Shown in pieces: positions 50,163 to 58,823 of a stretch of 64,000 bases of DNA. The translations under genes and the position numbers were made by a program. This stretch comes from Bacillota bacterium. GTDB lineage: Bacteria; Bacillota; Clostridia; Lachnospirales; Lachnospiraceae. The DNA lies in assembly GCA_023442465.1 (NCBI GenBank), contig JAEZZQ010000017.1, positions 1 through 64,000 of the forward strand, in the 5' to 3' direction. The notes beneath the pieces were generated by a model. The model saw only the letters and a program-made list of their open reading frames with translations, had not been told where the DNA came from and did no database searches. Each line of letters starts with the position of its first letter. Position 1 is the first letter of the stretch.

Positions 50163-51509
50163 ATGAAATCCTATCAAGAAACAGAGGAATATCTTTTAAA
50201 TGTACCGAAGTTCACAATGTCAGCAGGTGGACCGGCATCCACATGGTTGACGCGAAAGAATACCCTTGAGGATACAAGCCGCTTTTTGGAACTCCTGGGA
50301 AATCCCGGAAGCGGGAAAAAAGTAATTCATGTAGCAGGCACAAACGGAAAAGGTTCCGTTTGTGCTTACTTGTGTTCCATCCTTGGGGAAGCGGGATACC
50401 GTGTAGGAATGTTTTGCTCCCCTCACCTTGTGGAAATGAGGGAACGGTTTCGGATAAACGGCATCCCGGTAGAAGAGGAGGCATTTACGAAAGCCTTCGA
50501 AGCGGTGATGGATAAAATAGAACTCATGAGAGAGGTAGCGGATAACCCAGCATATCACCCGACGTTTTTCGAGTTTTTATTTTTTATGGGAATGCTTATA
50601 TTTGAAGAAAAAGGCGTGGACTATATCGTGCTTGAGACCGGTCTGGGCGGCAGGCTGGATGCCACGAATACGATAAAAAATCCGGTTCTTACGGTTATTA
50701 CCGAAATAGGAATGGACCATATGGAATATCTGGGGGATACGGTCGGCAAAATAGCAAAGGAGAAGGCGGGGATACTAAAACCATGCGCTCCGGTCGTATT
50801 TTGCGATAAAAGAAAGGAAGCTTCCGAGGTAATATTAAAAAGAGCTGAAATGCTCGGAATTCAAGCATTTCCGGTAGGGAGCGGAGACTGGTTTAATGTT
50901 AATTTAACAAATAAAAGCATTGATTTTTCCTTTCATTCTCGTTATTATGATTATATTAGGCTCACAGTAGCAACAAAAGCATTATATCAGGTGGAAAATG
51001 CCTCCATAGCGGCGAGGTGTATAGAGGTGCTCCAAGACCCGAAGGTTAGTCTGAAGCATTTGACGGAAGGAATTCGAAAGACCGTATGGGAAGGAAGAAT
51101 GGAAGAAATAATGCCTGGTATTTTTTTGGAGGGCGCACATAACGAGGACGGGATCAGGGCCTTTGTGCAGTCGGTCTCAGCAGATTTATGCCAAGGGAAA
51201 AGGTACATGTTATTTTCTACCGTTTCGGATAAGGACTATGAGTCGATGGTACGGATACTGGAAGAGAAACCATTGTTCGAGCTGACCGCGTTGACCAGAC
51301 TGGACAGCGGGCGGGCGGCATCTACGGAGGCTTTACGCGCGGCGTTTGAGAGGTATGGCAGTGGAAGGTATGAGGTGTTTGCCGGTTCAGGGGATGCGTT
51401 AGCATTTTTAATGGAGAGAAAAGAAGAGCGAGATTATATATATATTGTGGGCTCCCTTTATCTGGTCGGAGAGATAAAGGCGTTGCTAAGGAGGAGAACG
51501 GATGATTAA
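50163..51509 (+). CDS. folC: Folylpolyglutamate synthase/dihydrofolate synthase
   Basis: A 448-residue Mur-ligase-fold enzyme that adds glutamate to folates. Landmarks: ATP loop HVAGTNGKGSVCAY (about 58-71), ETGLGGRLDATN (about 160-171), LEGAHNEDGI (about 322-331). The ATG at 50163 (MKSYQETEEYLLNVP) fits the family; the longer frame from 50100 is made of the repeated leader. Overlaps the next gene by eight bases. Confidence 0.95.
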   Translation: MKSYQETEEYLLNVPKFTMSAGGPASTWLTRKNTLEDTSRFLELLGNPGSGKKVIHVAGTNGKGSVCAYLCSILGEAGYRVGMFCSPHLVEMRERFRINGIPVEEEAFTKAFEAVMDKIELMREVADNPAYHPTFFEFLFFMGMLIFEEKGVDYIVLETGLGGRLDATNTIKNPVLTVITEIGMDHMEYLGDTVGKIAKEKAGILKPCAPVVFCDKRKEASEVILKRAEMLGIQAFPVGSGDWFNVNLTNKSIDFSFHSRYYDYIRLTVATKALYQVENASIAARCIEVLQDPKVSLKHLTEGIRKTVWEGRMEEIMPGIFLEGAHNEDGIRAFVQSVSADLCQGKRYMLFSTVSDKDYESMVRILEEKPLFELTALTRLDSGRAASTEALRAAFERYGSGRYEVFAGSGDALAFLMERKEERDYIYIVGSLYLVGEIKALLRRRTDD

Positions 51510-51702
51510 TTTTGAGGAAGAATTGAAAAAGTTTCATCTAAGTCTGGAAGTGGAAGATGCAGAAGAGGCGATTTACAACCAGGATTTGACGGATATGGCA
51601 GACATCTTTGTGAAGATGATAAAAGATATAGAAGAGCATGAGACGACGGTACAGAGCAAGCCGAAGAATCACAATGCGATGTCTCGCATGGAAGAAGAAT
51701 AG
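51502..51702 (+). CDS. Small acidic hypothetical protein, 66 residues
   Basis: A helical, very acidic protein starting MINFEEELKKFHLSLEVEDA. It overlaps the end of folC by eight bases and has its own AAGGAGG. It is followed after ten bases by the TPR protein, so it belongs to the folC operon. No known family that I can name. Confidence 0.75.
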   Translation: MINFEEELKKFHLSLEVEDAEEAIYNQDLTDMADIFVKMIKDIEEHETTVQSKPKNHNAMSRMEEE

Positions 51703-51712
51703 GGGGGACGGC

Positions 51713-53125
51713 ATGATCTGTTATAATTGTGGCTGCCGTTTATCTGAACATGATTTTTGCACCGGATGCGGGGCAGATGTGTCCATATATAAGAAAATTA
51801 TGTATATATCCAATCGCTTTTACAACGACGGGTTGGAGAAAGCAGGAGTGAGAGATCTTTCCGGAGCGATTACCAGCCTGCGCCAGAGCCTTAAGTTCAA
51901 TAAGAACAACATTGAGGCAAGAAACCTGCTGGGTCTGGTTTATTTCGAAATGGGAGAAGTGGTAGCGGCGCTCAGCGAATGGGTAATCAGTAAGAACCTG
52001 CGTCCTAAGAAAAACATTGCGGACGATTATATTGAAATGATACAGAGTAATCAGGCGAGGCTGGATTCGATCAATCAGACGATTAAAAAATATAATCAGG
52101 CGCTTTTGTACTGCAATCAGGGAAGCTCGGATCTTGCGATAATCCAATTGAAAAAGGTTCTTTCCCTGAATCCGAAACTCATAAGGGCCCATCAACTCCT
52201 TGCGCTTTTATATATTAACGGAGAAGATTGGGAAAAGGCGAGAAAAGAACTGAATAAATGTATCCAGATCGATACGAACAATACAACTACCATGCGCTAC
52301 TTAAAGGAAGTGGATCATATGCTCATTCCTGAAGAGGGCGCGAAGGCAGCTTCAAAAAAGAAGAGTCAGTCGAAGGATGCGGTAACATACCAAAGCGGCA
52401 ATGAAACCATTATCCAGCCCTTAAACGCGAAGGAGTCCAAAGGGGTTTCCACTTTCGTAAATATGGGTATAGGGATTATAATAGGTATTGCGATAGCCAG
52501 CTTCCTCATACTGCCGGCTAGAATTCAGGCAGCGAAGTCTACGATTAATGACGAACTGCGGGTGGTCAGCGAGCAGTTGGATGCGAAGACGGCGACCATA
52601 GATGAGATGGAGCAGCAGGTGAATAACCTGACGGAGGAAAAGGCCAAGCTTCAGGAGGAGCTGGATGGCTATGTGGGAACAGACGGCGCCTTGCAGGCAA
52701 CGGATAAGCTCCTGCTCGCTTCCGGCGCTTACCTTAAGAATGCGGCGGACATCGTGACCGTTTCTGAATATCTGGATCAAATAGACTTAGAAAGCCTGGG
52801 AACCTCTGCATCTGAATCTTTTACAGCTTTGTACGATACGTTGACCGGACTGATAGGTCCCGAACTGGCGAAGACATATTTCGATGAAGGCTACAGTGAT
52901 TATCGTCAGGAGAAGTATGCCAGTGCCATTCCGAAACTGGCAAAGGCTTACCAGTATGACCAGACCAACGGAGATGCGCTGTACTATCTTGCCAACTGTT
53001 ACAGGCGAAACGGCAATGTCGATAAAGCGAAAGAGGCCTATGCGAAGGTAATCGAGCTTTTCCCCGGCACGAAGAAGGCCACTGAGTCGGGAACATATCT
53101 GGCGGAGATAAATAACGCGAATTAA
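51713..53125 (+). CDS. Zinc-ribbon/TPR membrane protein
   Basis: A 470-residue protein. Residues 1-20 are a zinc ribbon (CYNCGC...FCTGCG); TPR repeats follow (about 45-190), then one transmembrane helix (about 240-262, VNMGIGIIIGIAIASFLILP), a coiled coil (about 270-320) and a second TPR region (about 380-460). It likely anchors partner proteins at the membrane. ATG 51713 follows GGGGGG and begins with the zinc ribbon; a frame from 51638 adds 25 residues without similarity. Partner unknown. Confidence 0.85.
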   Translation: MICYNCGCRLSEHDFCTGCGADVSIYKKIMYISNRFYNDGLEKAGVRDLSGAITSLRQSLKFNKNNIEARNLLGLVYFEMGEVVAALSEWVISKNLRPKKNIADDYIEMIQSNQARLDSINQTIKKYNQALLYCNQGSSDLAIIQLKKVLSLNPKLIRAHQLLALLYINGEDWEKARKELNKCIQIDTNNTTTMRYLKEVDHMLIPEEGAKAASKKKSQSKDAVTYQSGNETIIQPLNAKESKGVSTFVNMGIGIIIGIAIASFLILPARIQAAKSTINDELRVVSEQLDAKTATIDEMEQQVNNLTEEKAKLQEELDGYVGTDGALQATDKLLLASGAYLKNAADIVTVSEYLDQIDLESLGTSASESFTALYDTLTGLIGPELAKTYFDEGYSDYRQEKYASAIPKLAKAYQYDQTNGDALYYLANCYRRNGNVDKAKEAYAKVIELFPGTKKATESGTYLAEINNAN

Positions 53126-53150
53126 AGTATAGAATAAATAGAAACTTACC

Positions 53151-53182
53151 AAAGAGAACATAAGCGATTATGTTCTCTTTTT
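53151..53182 (+). terminator. Terminator after the folC/TPR unit
   Basis: AAAGAGAACATAA (53151-53163) pairs with TTATGTTCTCTTT (53168-53180), loop GCGA, followed by TT. Confidence 0.85.
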
Positions 53183-53186
53183 CTGC

Positions 53187-53215
53187 AATAGGAAAGTGTT
53201 CCTGTTACGAAAAAG
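53187..53215 (+). repeat. Short hairpin repeat (TAATAGG family), copy 3
   Basis: AATAGGAA...TTCCTGTT with GGAAAGTG in the middle, then ACGAAAAA; like the units at 27647 and 36265. Located between the terminator and spoIIAA. Confidence 0.5.
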
Positions 53216-53318
53216 TCCCCTGGGAAAACGAATAAATTCGACAAAAATGGACATGCTGTATTTTATGTATATACATAAAGGAAATATGTCATTTACAAAG
53301 AAAAGGAAGGAGAAGTGC

Positions 53319-53627
53319 ATGGAAGAGAATTTTAAAGTGATCGACAATTATCTCATGGTAAGGATGCCTGAGGAAATTGACCATCACAAATCATCATACA
53401 TAAGTGAAAATGCGGACAAGTTCATCATGCAGAATAGAGTGAGCAATGTAGTTTTTGATTTTGAGGATACGAGGTTTATGGACAGCTCCGGCATTGGTAT
53501 TATCATGGGGCGTTATAAAAAGATTTCCTGCTTCGGGGGTAAGGTGTTTGCGGTCAATATGGATAATAGAATAAAACATCTTTTAATAATATCAGGTTTA
53601 CATAAAATAGTGGAAATTATGGACTAG
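53319..53627 (+). CDS. spoIIAA: Anti-sigma F factor antagonist
   Basis: A 102-residue STAS-domain protein of the sporulation control switch. The phosphorylated Ser is in RFMDSSGIGIIMGRYK (about Ser54-55). When dephosphorylated it binds SpoIIAB and frees sigma F in the forespore. ATG 53319 follows AAGGAGAAG; the frame extends 41 codons further upstream without similarity. First of the three-gene operon. Confidence 0.95.
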   Translation: MEENFKVIDNYLMVRMPEEIDHHKSSYISENADKFIMQNRVSNVVFDFEDTRFMDSSGIGIIMGRYKKISCFGGKVFAVNMDNRIKHLLIISGLHKIVEIMD

Positions 53628-53637
53628 GAGGAACGGG

Positions 53638-54084
53638 ATGAGAAATGAAATGACGATGGAATTTGATGCAATATCAGAAAACGAGGCTTTTGCGAGAATA
53701 TCCGTAGCTGCTTTTATATCCTTTTTGAACCCTACACTGGAGGAGATGTCGGATGTAAAAACAGCAGTTTCAGAGGCAGTGACCAATGCGGTCATTCACG
53801 GTTATGACGGGATTGAGGGAGGCAAGGTCGTAATAAACTGCCTAATTGAAAAGGATGTATTACATATCGAGGTAATAGATAAAGGAAAGGGAATAGAAAA
53901 TATCGAAAGAGCGATGGAACCTCTATTTACCACAAAGCCGGAGCTGAACCGTTCCGGTATGGGATTTCCTTTTATGGAAGCATTCATGGACGATTTGGAA
54001 GTGATATCCGAGCCAGGCAAAGGAACGGTTGTGCAGATGAAAAAGAAAATCGGCTGTACCTCGTGGATAGAAGATGAGGAGTAG
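53638..54084 (+). CDS. spoIIAB: Anti-sigma F factor/serine kinase
   Basis: A 148-residue GHKL kinase. N-box SEAVTNAVIHGYDG (about 45-58), G1 box DKGKGIENIERAM (about 80-92), G2 box NRSGMGFPFME (about 103-113). It binds sigma F or phosphorylates SpoIIAA depending on ATP/ADP. Starts ten bases after spoIIAA with TAGGAGGAA. Confidence 0.95.
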   Translation: MRNEMTMEFDAISENEAFARISVAAFISFLNPTLEEMSDVKTAVSEAVTNAVIHGYDGIEGGKVVINCLIEKDVLHIEVIDKGKGIENIERAMEPLFTTKPELNRSGMGFPFMEAFMDDLEVISEPGKGTVVQMKKKIGCTSWIEDEE

Positions 54085-54087
54085 TCT

Positions 54088-54804
54088 ATGGAGGAGGTCA
54101 CAGTACTAATTGCCAGATCACAAGCCGGTGATAAAGAAGCGAGGGAAGTACTGATAGAAAAAAATCTGGGGCTGGTCCATCATATCGTGAAGCGTTTTCT
54201 CGGGAGAGGCTACGATGCAGAGGATTTGTTTCAAATAGGAAGTATCGGCCTTATGAAGGCTATCGATAAATTTGATTTATCCTTCGAGGTAAAGTTTTCC
54301 ACTTATGCGGTTCCTATGATAAGCGGAGAAATCAAACGCTTTCTGCGGGATGACGGAATGGTCAAGGTAAGCAGGACGTTGAAGGAAAACGGATGGAAAA
54401 TCAAACAGACTGCCGAAAAAATATCATATGAGCAGGGAAGGGAAGCCACGCTGGAGGAAATCTCCAAGCTCACGGAGCTGTCCATAGAAGATATTGTCAT
54501 GGCTATGGAAGCAAATGTAGAGGTGGAATCCATATATAAATCCGTTTACCAGTCTGACGGAAATGAAATATTTCTGGTGGACAAGCTGCCCGAGAAAAGG
54601 GATGCCAACGAAAAACTGCTGAATCATATGTTGCTCGAGCAGCTTATGGGCGAGCTGGAAGAGGAAGAAAGGCAGTTGATTACCCTTAGATATTTTCAGG
54701 ACAAGACACAGGTGGAAGTAGCCAAAAAACTGGGTATCAGTCAGGTTCAGGTCAGCCGTATGGAAAAAAGGATATTGGTCCGTATGAGAGAAAGCCTTAT
54801 ATAG
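54088..54804 (+). CDS. sigF: RNA polymerase sigma-F factor
   Basis: A 238-residue sporulation sigma factor. Region 2 (GYDAEDLFQIGSIGLMKAID, then KFDLSFEVKFSTYAVPMI, about 38-76), region 3, and region 4 HTH (KTQVEVAKKLGISQVQVSRM, about 206-225). The first forespore-specific sigma factor. Begins three bases after spoIIAB. It is the end of the operon; the next 60 bases contain a Family 1 repeat copy. Confidence 0.96.
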   Translation: MEEVTVLIARSQAGDKEAREVLIEKNLGLVHHIVKRFLGRGYDAEDLFQIGSIGLMKAIDKFDLSFEVKFSTYAVPMISGEIKRFLRDDGMVKVSRTLKENGWKIKQTAEKISYEQGREATLEEISKLTELSIEDIVMAMEANVEVESIYKSVYQSDGNEIFLVDKLPEKRDANEKLLNHMLLEQLMGELEEEERQLITLRYFQDKTQVEVAKKLGISQVQVSRMEKRILVRMRESLI

Positions 54805-54830
54805 CAGCAGATGTGTAAAAGAGTAGTGGC

Positions 54831-54948
54831 AGTAGCTTAACACCTGCTGTTAAGCTACGTAAGAACGTGATGCAAGAGATGATTTCTGCTTCGCAGAGCA
54901 ACCTAACATGCAGAAATCATGCGTTGCGGAGAACGAAGTGAACAGTAA
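54831..54948 (+). repeat. Family 1 palindromic repeat, copy E
   Basis: From AGTAGCTTAACACCTGCTGT to GAACGAAGTGAACAGTAAT. The left end has lost its GTTACTGTTCAC terminal repeat (the bases before it read GAGTAGTGGC), and the tip reads TTCGCAGAGCAACC instead of the palindromic form, so this copy is decayed at two places. It starts 27 bases after sigF. Confidence 0.85.
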
Positions 54949-55045
54949 TGAAGCCGTAGGCCGAATAAAAACAGGCAGATATTGTGATGTTATAGAGTAT
55001 CGGATATACTATTATTTAACAAAAAGAAAACGGAGGAAGGTACAA

Positions 55046-55219
55046 ATGACTGCTTTTGATTATGTAGTAGTAAGTATCGAGGGGGATTATGCTAATTTAA
55101 AACGCACAGATGCGGAGGAAGATGAACTGAAGCTTGTGGCGAGAGCGCTTCTGCCGGAGGCAATCGCAGAAGGTACAAGACTGCATTATGAATATATGGA
55201 ATATACGATTGTAAAATAG
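55046..55219 (+). CDS. DUF3006-like small protein, 57 residues
   Basis: The frame begins MTAFDYVVVSIEGDYANLKR after a GGAGGAAGG site. The middle (LKLVARALLPEAIAEGTRLH) has the pattern of DUF3006 (IxGDYAxV ... LPEGAxEG), a short single-domain family of unknown function. The longer frame from 54908 runs back into the Family 1 repeat and is not used. Confidence 0.65.
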   Translation: MTAFDYVVVSIEGDYANLKRTDAEEDELKLVARALLPEAIAEGTRLHYEYMEYTIVK

Positions 55220-55312
55220 TATGGTCTTTTCGCATAATCTGCTATTTATTTGCAATAATAAAGGATAATGTCAATAAAGGAAGTAAGGAGCAAAGGAATA
55301 GCAGGTGAAGAA

Positions 55313-55942
55313 ATGTCAGGAGAGACTCTTTATTTAAAAGCGGAACTTTGTACAGAGGTTACCGTAGATGATGTTTTTCTAAAAGATGTGGCTAAGGTGT
55401 ATTGTGCAGATCCTCATGTGACGGCCAAGGTAAAGGCGATCAAGATACATCGTTTCAGTGAAAAGGGGCAGAAGCGCCAGGTGTTCAGCATTCTGAAGTT
55501 GATAGAAATGATACAGCAGGCTTGTCCGAACGTAAGCGTAGAGAATGTAGGAGAGATGGATGTGCTGGTGAAGCGTGTGGAAATGAATAAGAACAAGAGT
55601 TTTTTTGTCTTTTTGAAAATTGTTTTTGTGGCGGGTATCAGCTTTTTTGGCACAGCATTTACCATAATGGCTTTTCATAATGATATAGGAATTAATAAGG
55701 TATTTGGAAAAGTATACGAGCTCGTTATGGGGCAGGCGGCGGCAAACTATACGATTTTGGAGCTGGCCTATTCCATAGGGCTCGCTCTTGGTATCATCGT
55801 GTTCTTTAACCATATCGGAGGAAGAAGAATCACGAAAGACCCTACCCCGATCGAGGTGGAAATGCGTATTTATGAAAAGGACGTGAACAATGCGCTGATT
55901 GAAACTGCGGATAGGGAGGGGAAGACCATTGATGTTTCTTAA
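55313..55942 (+). CDS. spoVAA: Stage V sporulation protein AA
   Basis: A 209-residue membrane-anchored protein. N-terminal soluble domain (about 1-100) with LKLIEMIQQACPNVSVENVG, then hydrophobic segments (about 106-130 and 155-180), including AYSIGLALGIIVFFNHIGGR and the family tail DPTPIEVEMRIYEKDVN. Part of the SpoVA channel for dipicolinic acid. Start at 55313 (MSGETLYLKAEL) aligns with the known protein; the frame can open at 55268. Confidence 0.9.
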   Translation: MSGETLYLKAELCTEVTVDDVFLKDVAKVYCADPHVTAKVKAIKIHRFSEKGQKRQVFSILKLIEMIQQACPNVSVENVGEMDVLVKRVEMNKNKSFFVFLKIVFVAGISFFGTAFTIMAFHNDIGINKVFGKVYELVMGQAAANYTILELAYSIGLALGIIVFFNHIGGRRITKDPTPIEVEMRIYEKDVNNALIETADREGKTIDVS

Positions 55943-56432
55943 ACAGCTTTTACTGGGAATCATGGGGCTTAGCTTCGGCCTGTTCGCTGCAGGCGGCGTA
56001 TTCACCGTACTGATATCTGTCGGCTTGATTCCACGATTTGCGGGAAAAATGCATGTCAGCAGAAAAATCTTTTTATTCGAAGAAGCGGTTGTCCTTGGAA
56101 CATTGACGGGAAATTTTTTCAGCATATTCGACAGATACGGCAGAATCGGGGATTTTGTTGTTAAAAATAATGTTTTCGGAAAAGAGAACACGGAATCCAT
56201 CTGGCATATGATAGGTACGGTAATCCTTATTATTTTCGGGCTGTTTGCCGGAATTTTCGTGGGATGCCTGGCCCTTGCGATTGCAGAAATGCTGAATTCT
56301 ATTCCAATTTTTGCCAGAAGGATCGGTTTCCGGCACGGCCTCGGAGTAGTAGTGCTTGCCATGGCTCTGGGAAAGATAGCAGGAGGGCTTGTCTATTTTA
56401 TAAAGGCGGTATTTTTGTATGGGGGAACGTGA
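55932..56432 (+). CDS. spoVAB: Stage V sporulation protein AB
   Basis: A 166-residue membrane protein with four to five helices: starts MFLKQLLLGIMGLSFGLFAA, with GGVFTVLISVGLIPRFAGKM (about 22-41) typical of SpoVAB. Preceded by AGGGAGGGG and overlaps the spoVAA stop by 11 bases. Helps form the SpoVA complex in the spore inner membrane. Confidence 0.9.
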   Translation: MFLKQLLLGIMGLSFGLFAAGGVFTVLISVGLIPRFAGKMHVSRKIFLFEEAVVLGTLTGNFFSIFDRYGRIGDFVVKNNVFGKENTESIWHMIGTVILIIFGLFAGIFVGCLALAIAEMLNSIPIFARRIGFRHGLGVVVLAMALGKIAGGLVYFIKAVFLYGGT

Positions 56433-56571
56433 ATTCTTTCCAAGAAAGCAGCCATTGAAAAATACTTAAGTATTACCAAGTGCATTTATGAATAAAATTG
56501 CTTAAAATCCGCATACTGGAAATATAATCGAAGCGAAATAGGCAAAAATTTTTTCAGAGAGGTTTGAGCAT

Positions 56572-57033
56572 ATGGAAGAACAGATAAAGCAGGAATATAA
56601 AGAATATGTCAAGGAGGTAACTCCTACCCACAATTTATGGATGCAAATGATAAAGGCGTTTCTCGTGGGAGGAGCAATATGTGTCCTCGGGCAGTTCATT
56701 TTGAACTACTGTACGAATTCATTAGGACTGGACAAGGAAACGGCGGGAGGATGGTGTTCCCTTTTGCTGATTTTAGTTAGTATTCTGCTTACGGGATTCA
56801 ATATTTATCCGAACATCGTAAAATTCGGCGGTGCAGGAGCCCTTGTACCGATTACCGGATTTGCCAATTCCGTAGCGGCTCCTGCAATCGAGTTCAAGAA
56901 GGAAGGCCAGATATTTGGCGTCGGATGTAAAATATTTACTATAGCAGGTCCTGTAATTTTGTATGGAATATTTACTAGCTGGGTTTTGGGGTTGGGTTAT
57001 TGGATATTGAAAGTAATGGGAGTAATTGCATGA
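56572..57033 (+). CDS. spoVAC: Stage V sporulation protein AC
   Basis: A 153-residue membrane protein. YVKEVTPTHNLWMQMIKAFL (about 11-30), VGGAICVLGQFI and GGAGALVPITGFANSVAAPA (about 85-104) are highly conserved; four helices. SpoVAC is the channel component that lets dipicolinic acid in and out. It follows spoVAB after 139 bases. SpoVAD, normally the next gene, is not here but at 61487. Confidence 0.95.
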   Translation: MEEQIKQEYKEYVKEVTPTHNLWMQMIKAFLVGGAICVLGQFILNYCTNSLGLDKETAGGWCSLLLILVSILLTGFNIYPNIVKFGGAGALVPITGFANSVAAPAIEFKKEGQIFGVGCKIFTIAGPVILYGIFTSWVLGLGYWILKVMGVIA

Positions 57034-57066
57034 CAGCATGATCATGATAGAGAAGTGTGAAAAGAG

Positions 57067-57093
57067 AGGACGCCTAACCGTTAGGCGTCCTCA
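57067..57093. terminator. Terminator overlapping the MATE gene's 3' end
   Basis: GAGGACGCCTAAC (57067-57079) and GTTAGGCGTCCTC (57081-57093) form a nearly continuous 27-bp palindrome. The MATE stop codon (57083-57081) is inside the stem. Acts between convergent spoVAC and MATE. Confidence 0.8.
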
Positions 57094-58448
57094 AATAAAT
57101 TATCTCTGGTAATATTTTTCAGCCATTTCCCGCTCTTGTAATGCTTGATGACCCAAGGCCACTTCACGAATTCGTCGGTACAGAGCAGGAAATATACCCA
57201 TAAGACGGGAAGCCTGAACACAAAGGCAGCCAAAAAGCCCAGAGGCACGGCATAGCACCACATGTCGATGGTATCGCAGATAAATCCGAAACGGCTGTCG
57301 CCGCCTGCGCGGAAGACTCCGGCTATCAAGGTGGTGTTAACGGCGGCGCCCATTACATAGTAAGTATTGATAAGGAGCATGTATTTTAAATAGTGAAGTG
57401 AGGTTTCGGACAATGCAGCATATTTTAGGACGAAGGGAGCAGCCCCAAATATGAGAAGGCCGCCCGCAAGGCCGCTCAAAACGGTAAGCTTCATCAGCCT
57501 GCCGGCGTTAGCACGGGCCTCTTCCAAACGGTTTTCCCCGATTTCATTTCCAAGTAATATACCGCCTGCGCTGGCAACGCCAAAACAGAGGACGGTGCCG
57601 AAGTTACGGATAATGCTGACAAAGGAATTAGCGGCAACCGCATCCGCACCCATGTGGCCGATAATTACCGAGTACATGGAAAAAGCGACGCCCCATGACA
57701 CGTCGTTGCCCAGGGCGGGCAGAGATAAGCGGATGAAATCTTTGAACAGAAGCTTATTGCGAATAAACATAAATCTCAGATTCAATTTAATATCTTTACT
57801 GAAATGAGATATGACGATACACGCTATCAGTTCCAGTACTCTGGAGATGGAAGTGGAAGCAGCAACACCTATAATGCCAAGCTTGGGCGCGCCGAACAGA
57901 CCGAAGATCAACACAGCGTTCAAGAAAATGTCGAAGCTTATGGTCACGGCATTCAATACGGTTCCCACAACAACTCGTCCGATACTTCTTAAAATAGAAA
58001 GATATATTTCAATTAATCCCCAGCACAAATAACTGACGCTGATATAGCGCAGATAGTATGCCCCCAGTCCGATCAGCTCCGCGTCGTCGGTAAATACGCG
58101 CATCATCAGATGGGGGACCGAGAATGACATTACGGCGAATAATATGGAAATAGCAACTGAGAACCGAAGTGCAATTCCTTCTACCGCTTCGATGGCACGC
58201 ATATCTCCTTTGCCGAAATACTGGGCACACAGCATGGTTGCCCCCGTACCCAGACCGTAATAAACCATGAACAGAATGCTGGAATACTGCGCGGCAAGAG
58301 AGGCGGCAGCGATAGAGGACTGGCCCACATAATTGAGCATGACTACGTCCGCAGAGCTTACGGCTGCGCTTAAAAGATTCTGAATAACGATGGGAAGGAC
58401 CAGTTTAAAGATTTTGTGATAAAAAACGTTTTTATCTAAGGCTTTCAT
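57081..58448 (-). CDS. MATE family efflux transporter
   Basis: A 455-residue membrane protein with twelve helices; MatE motifs in the N-half (VLPIVIQNLLSAAVSSADVV, about 13-32) and C-half (SLPALGNDVSWGVAF, about 243-257). Distinct from the other MATE at 16360. Convergent to spoVAC, which places it within the region that interrupts the spoVA genes. Confidence 0.9.
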   Translation of the reverse strand: MKALDKNVFYHKIFKLVLPIVIQNLLSAAVSSADVVMLNYVGQSSIAAASLAAQYSSILFMVYYGLGTGATMLCAQYFGKGDMRAIEAVEGIALRFSVAISILFAVMSFSVPHLMMRVFTDDAELIGLGAYYLRYISVSYLCWGLIEIYLSILRSIGRVVVGTVLNAVTISFDIFLNAVLIFGLFGAPKLGIIGVAASTSISRVLELIACIVISHFSKDIKLNLRFMFIRNKLLFKDFIRLSLPALGNDVSWGVAFSMYSVIIGHMGADAVAANSFVSIIRNFGTVLCFGVASAGGILLGNEIGENRLEEARANAGRLMKLTVLSGLAGGLLIFGAAPFVLKYAALSETSLHYLKYMLLINTYYVMGAAVNTTLIAGVFRAGGDSRFGFICDTIDMWCYAVPLGFLAAFVFRLPVLWVYFLLCTDEFVKWPWVIKHYKSGKWLKNITRDNLFEDA

Positions 58449-58554
58449 AATGATAGGTTACTCCGTTTACTTTTGTGATATACTCTGCTATCTTACTATA
58501 TATGAGAGGTGTTTGTATACATGTAAATAAAATATATGCCGCGTTTATGTTATC

Positions 58555-58703
58555 GTTACTGTTCACTACGTTCTCAGCAACGTATGATTTCTGCAATGAA
58601 AAAATTTTGCATGTAAATTCACTCTGCGAAGCAAAAACCATCTCTTGCATCACGTTCTTACGTAGCTTAACAGCAAGTGTTAAGCTACTGTGTGAACAGT
58701 AAC
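58555..58703 (-). repeat. Family 1 palindromic repeat, copy F (long form, 149 bp)
   Basis: Reverse orientation. Both ends are intact: GTTACTGTTCAC at 58555 and GTGAACAGTAAC at 58703. Carries the extra A/T-rich segment (around ATGAAAAAATTTTGCATG) of the long form, which makes it 16 bp longer than copies A, D and G. It separates the MATE and MBOAT genes. Confidence 0.93.
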
Positions 58704-58823
58704 ATGTTATCATAAATTTTATATTATCTTAAGGGTTTCCTATTGAGATTAAAAACATGTGGTGTTACAATAATAATGCTCTTAAAATACAGTGCGAATT
58801 TAAAAAAGTAAGGATTGAGAAAA

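Noticed and set aside
55379..56362. 327-codon reverse frame opposite spoVAA/spoVAB
   Set aside because: Antisense shadow; plus-strand genes have clear sporulation similarity and ribosome binding sites.
58432..58713. Open frame on the reverse strand through Family 1 copy F
   Set aside because: Similar frames appear at every copy because the repeat has few stops; no ribosome binding site and no conservation as protein.
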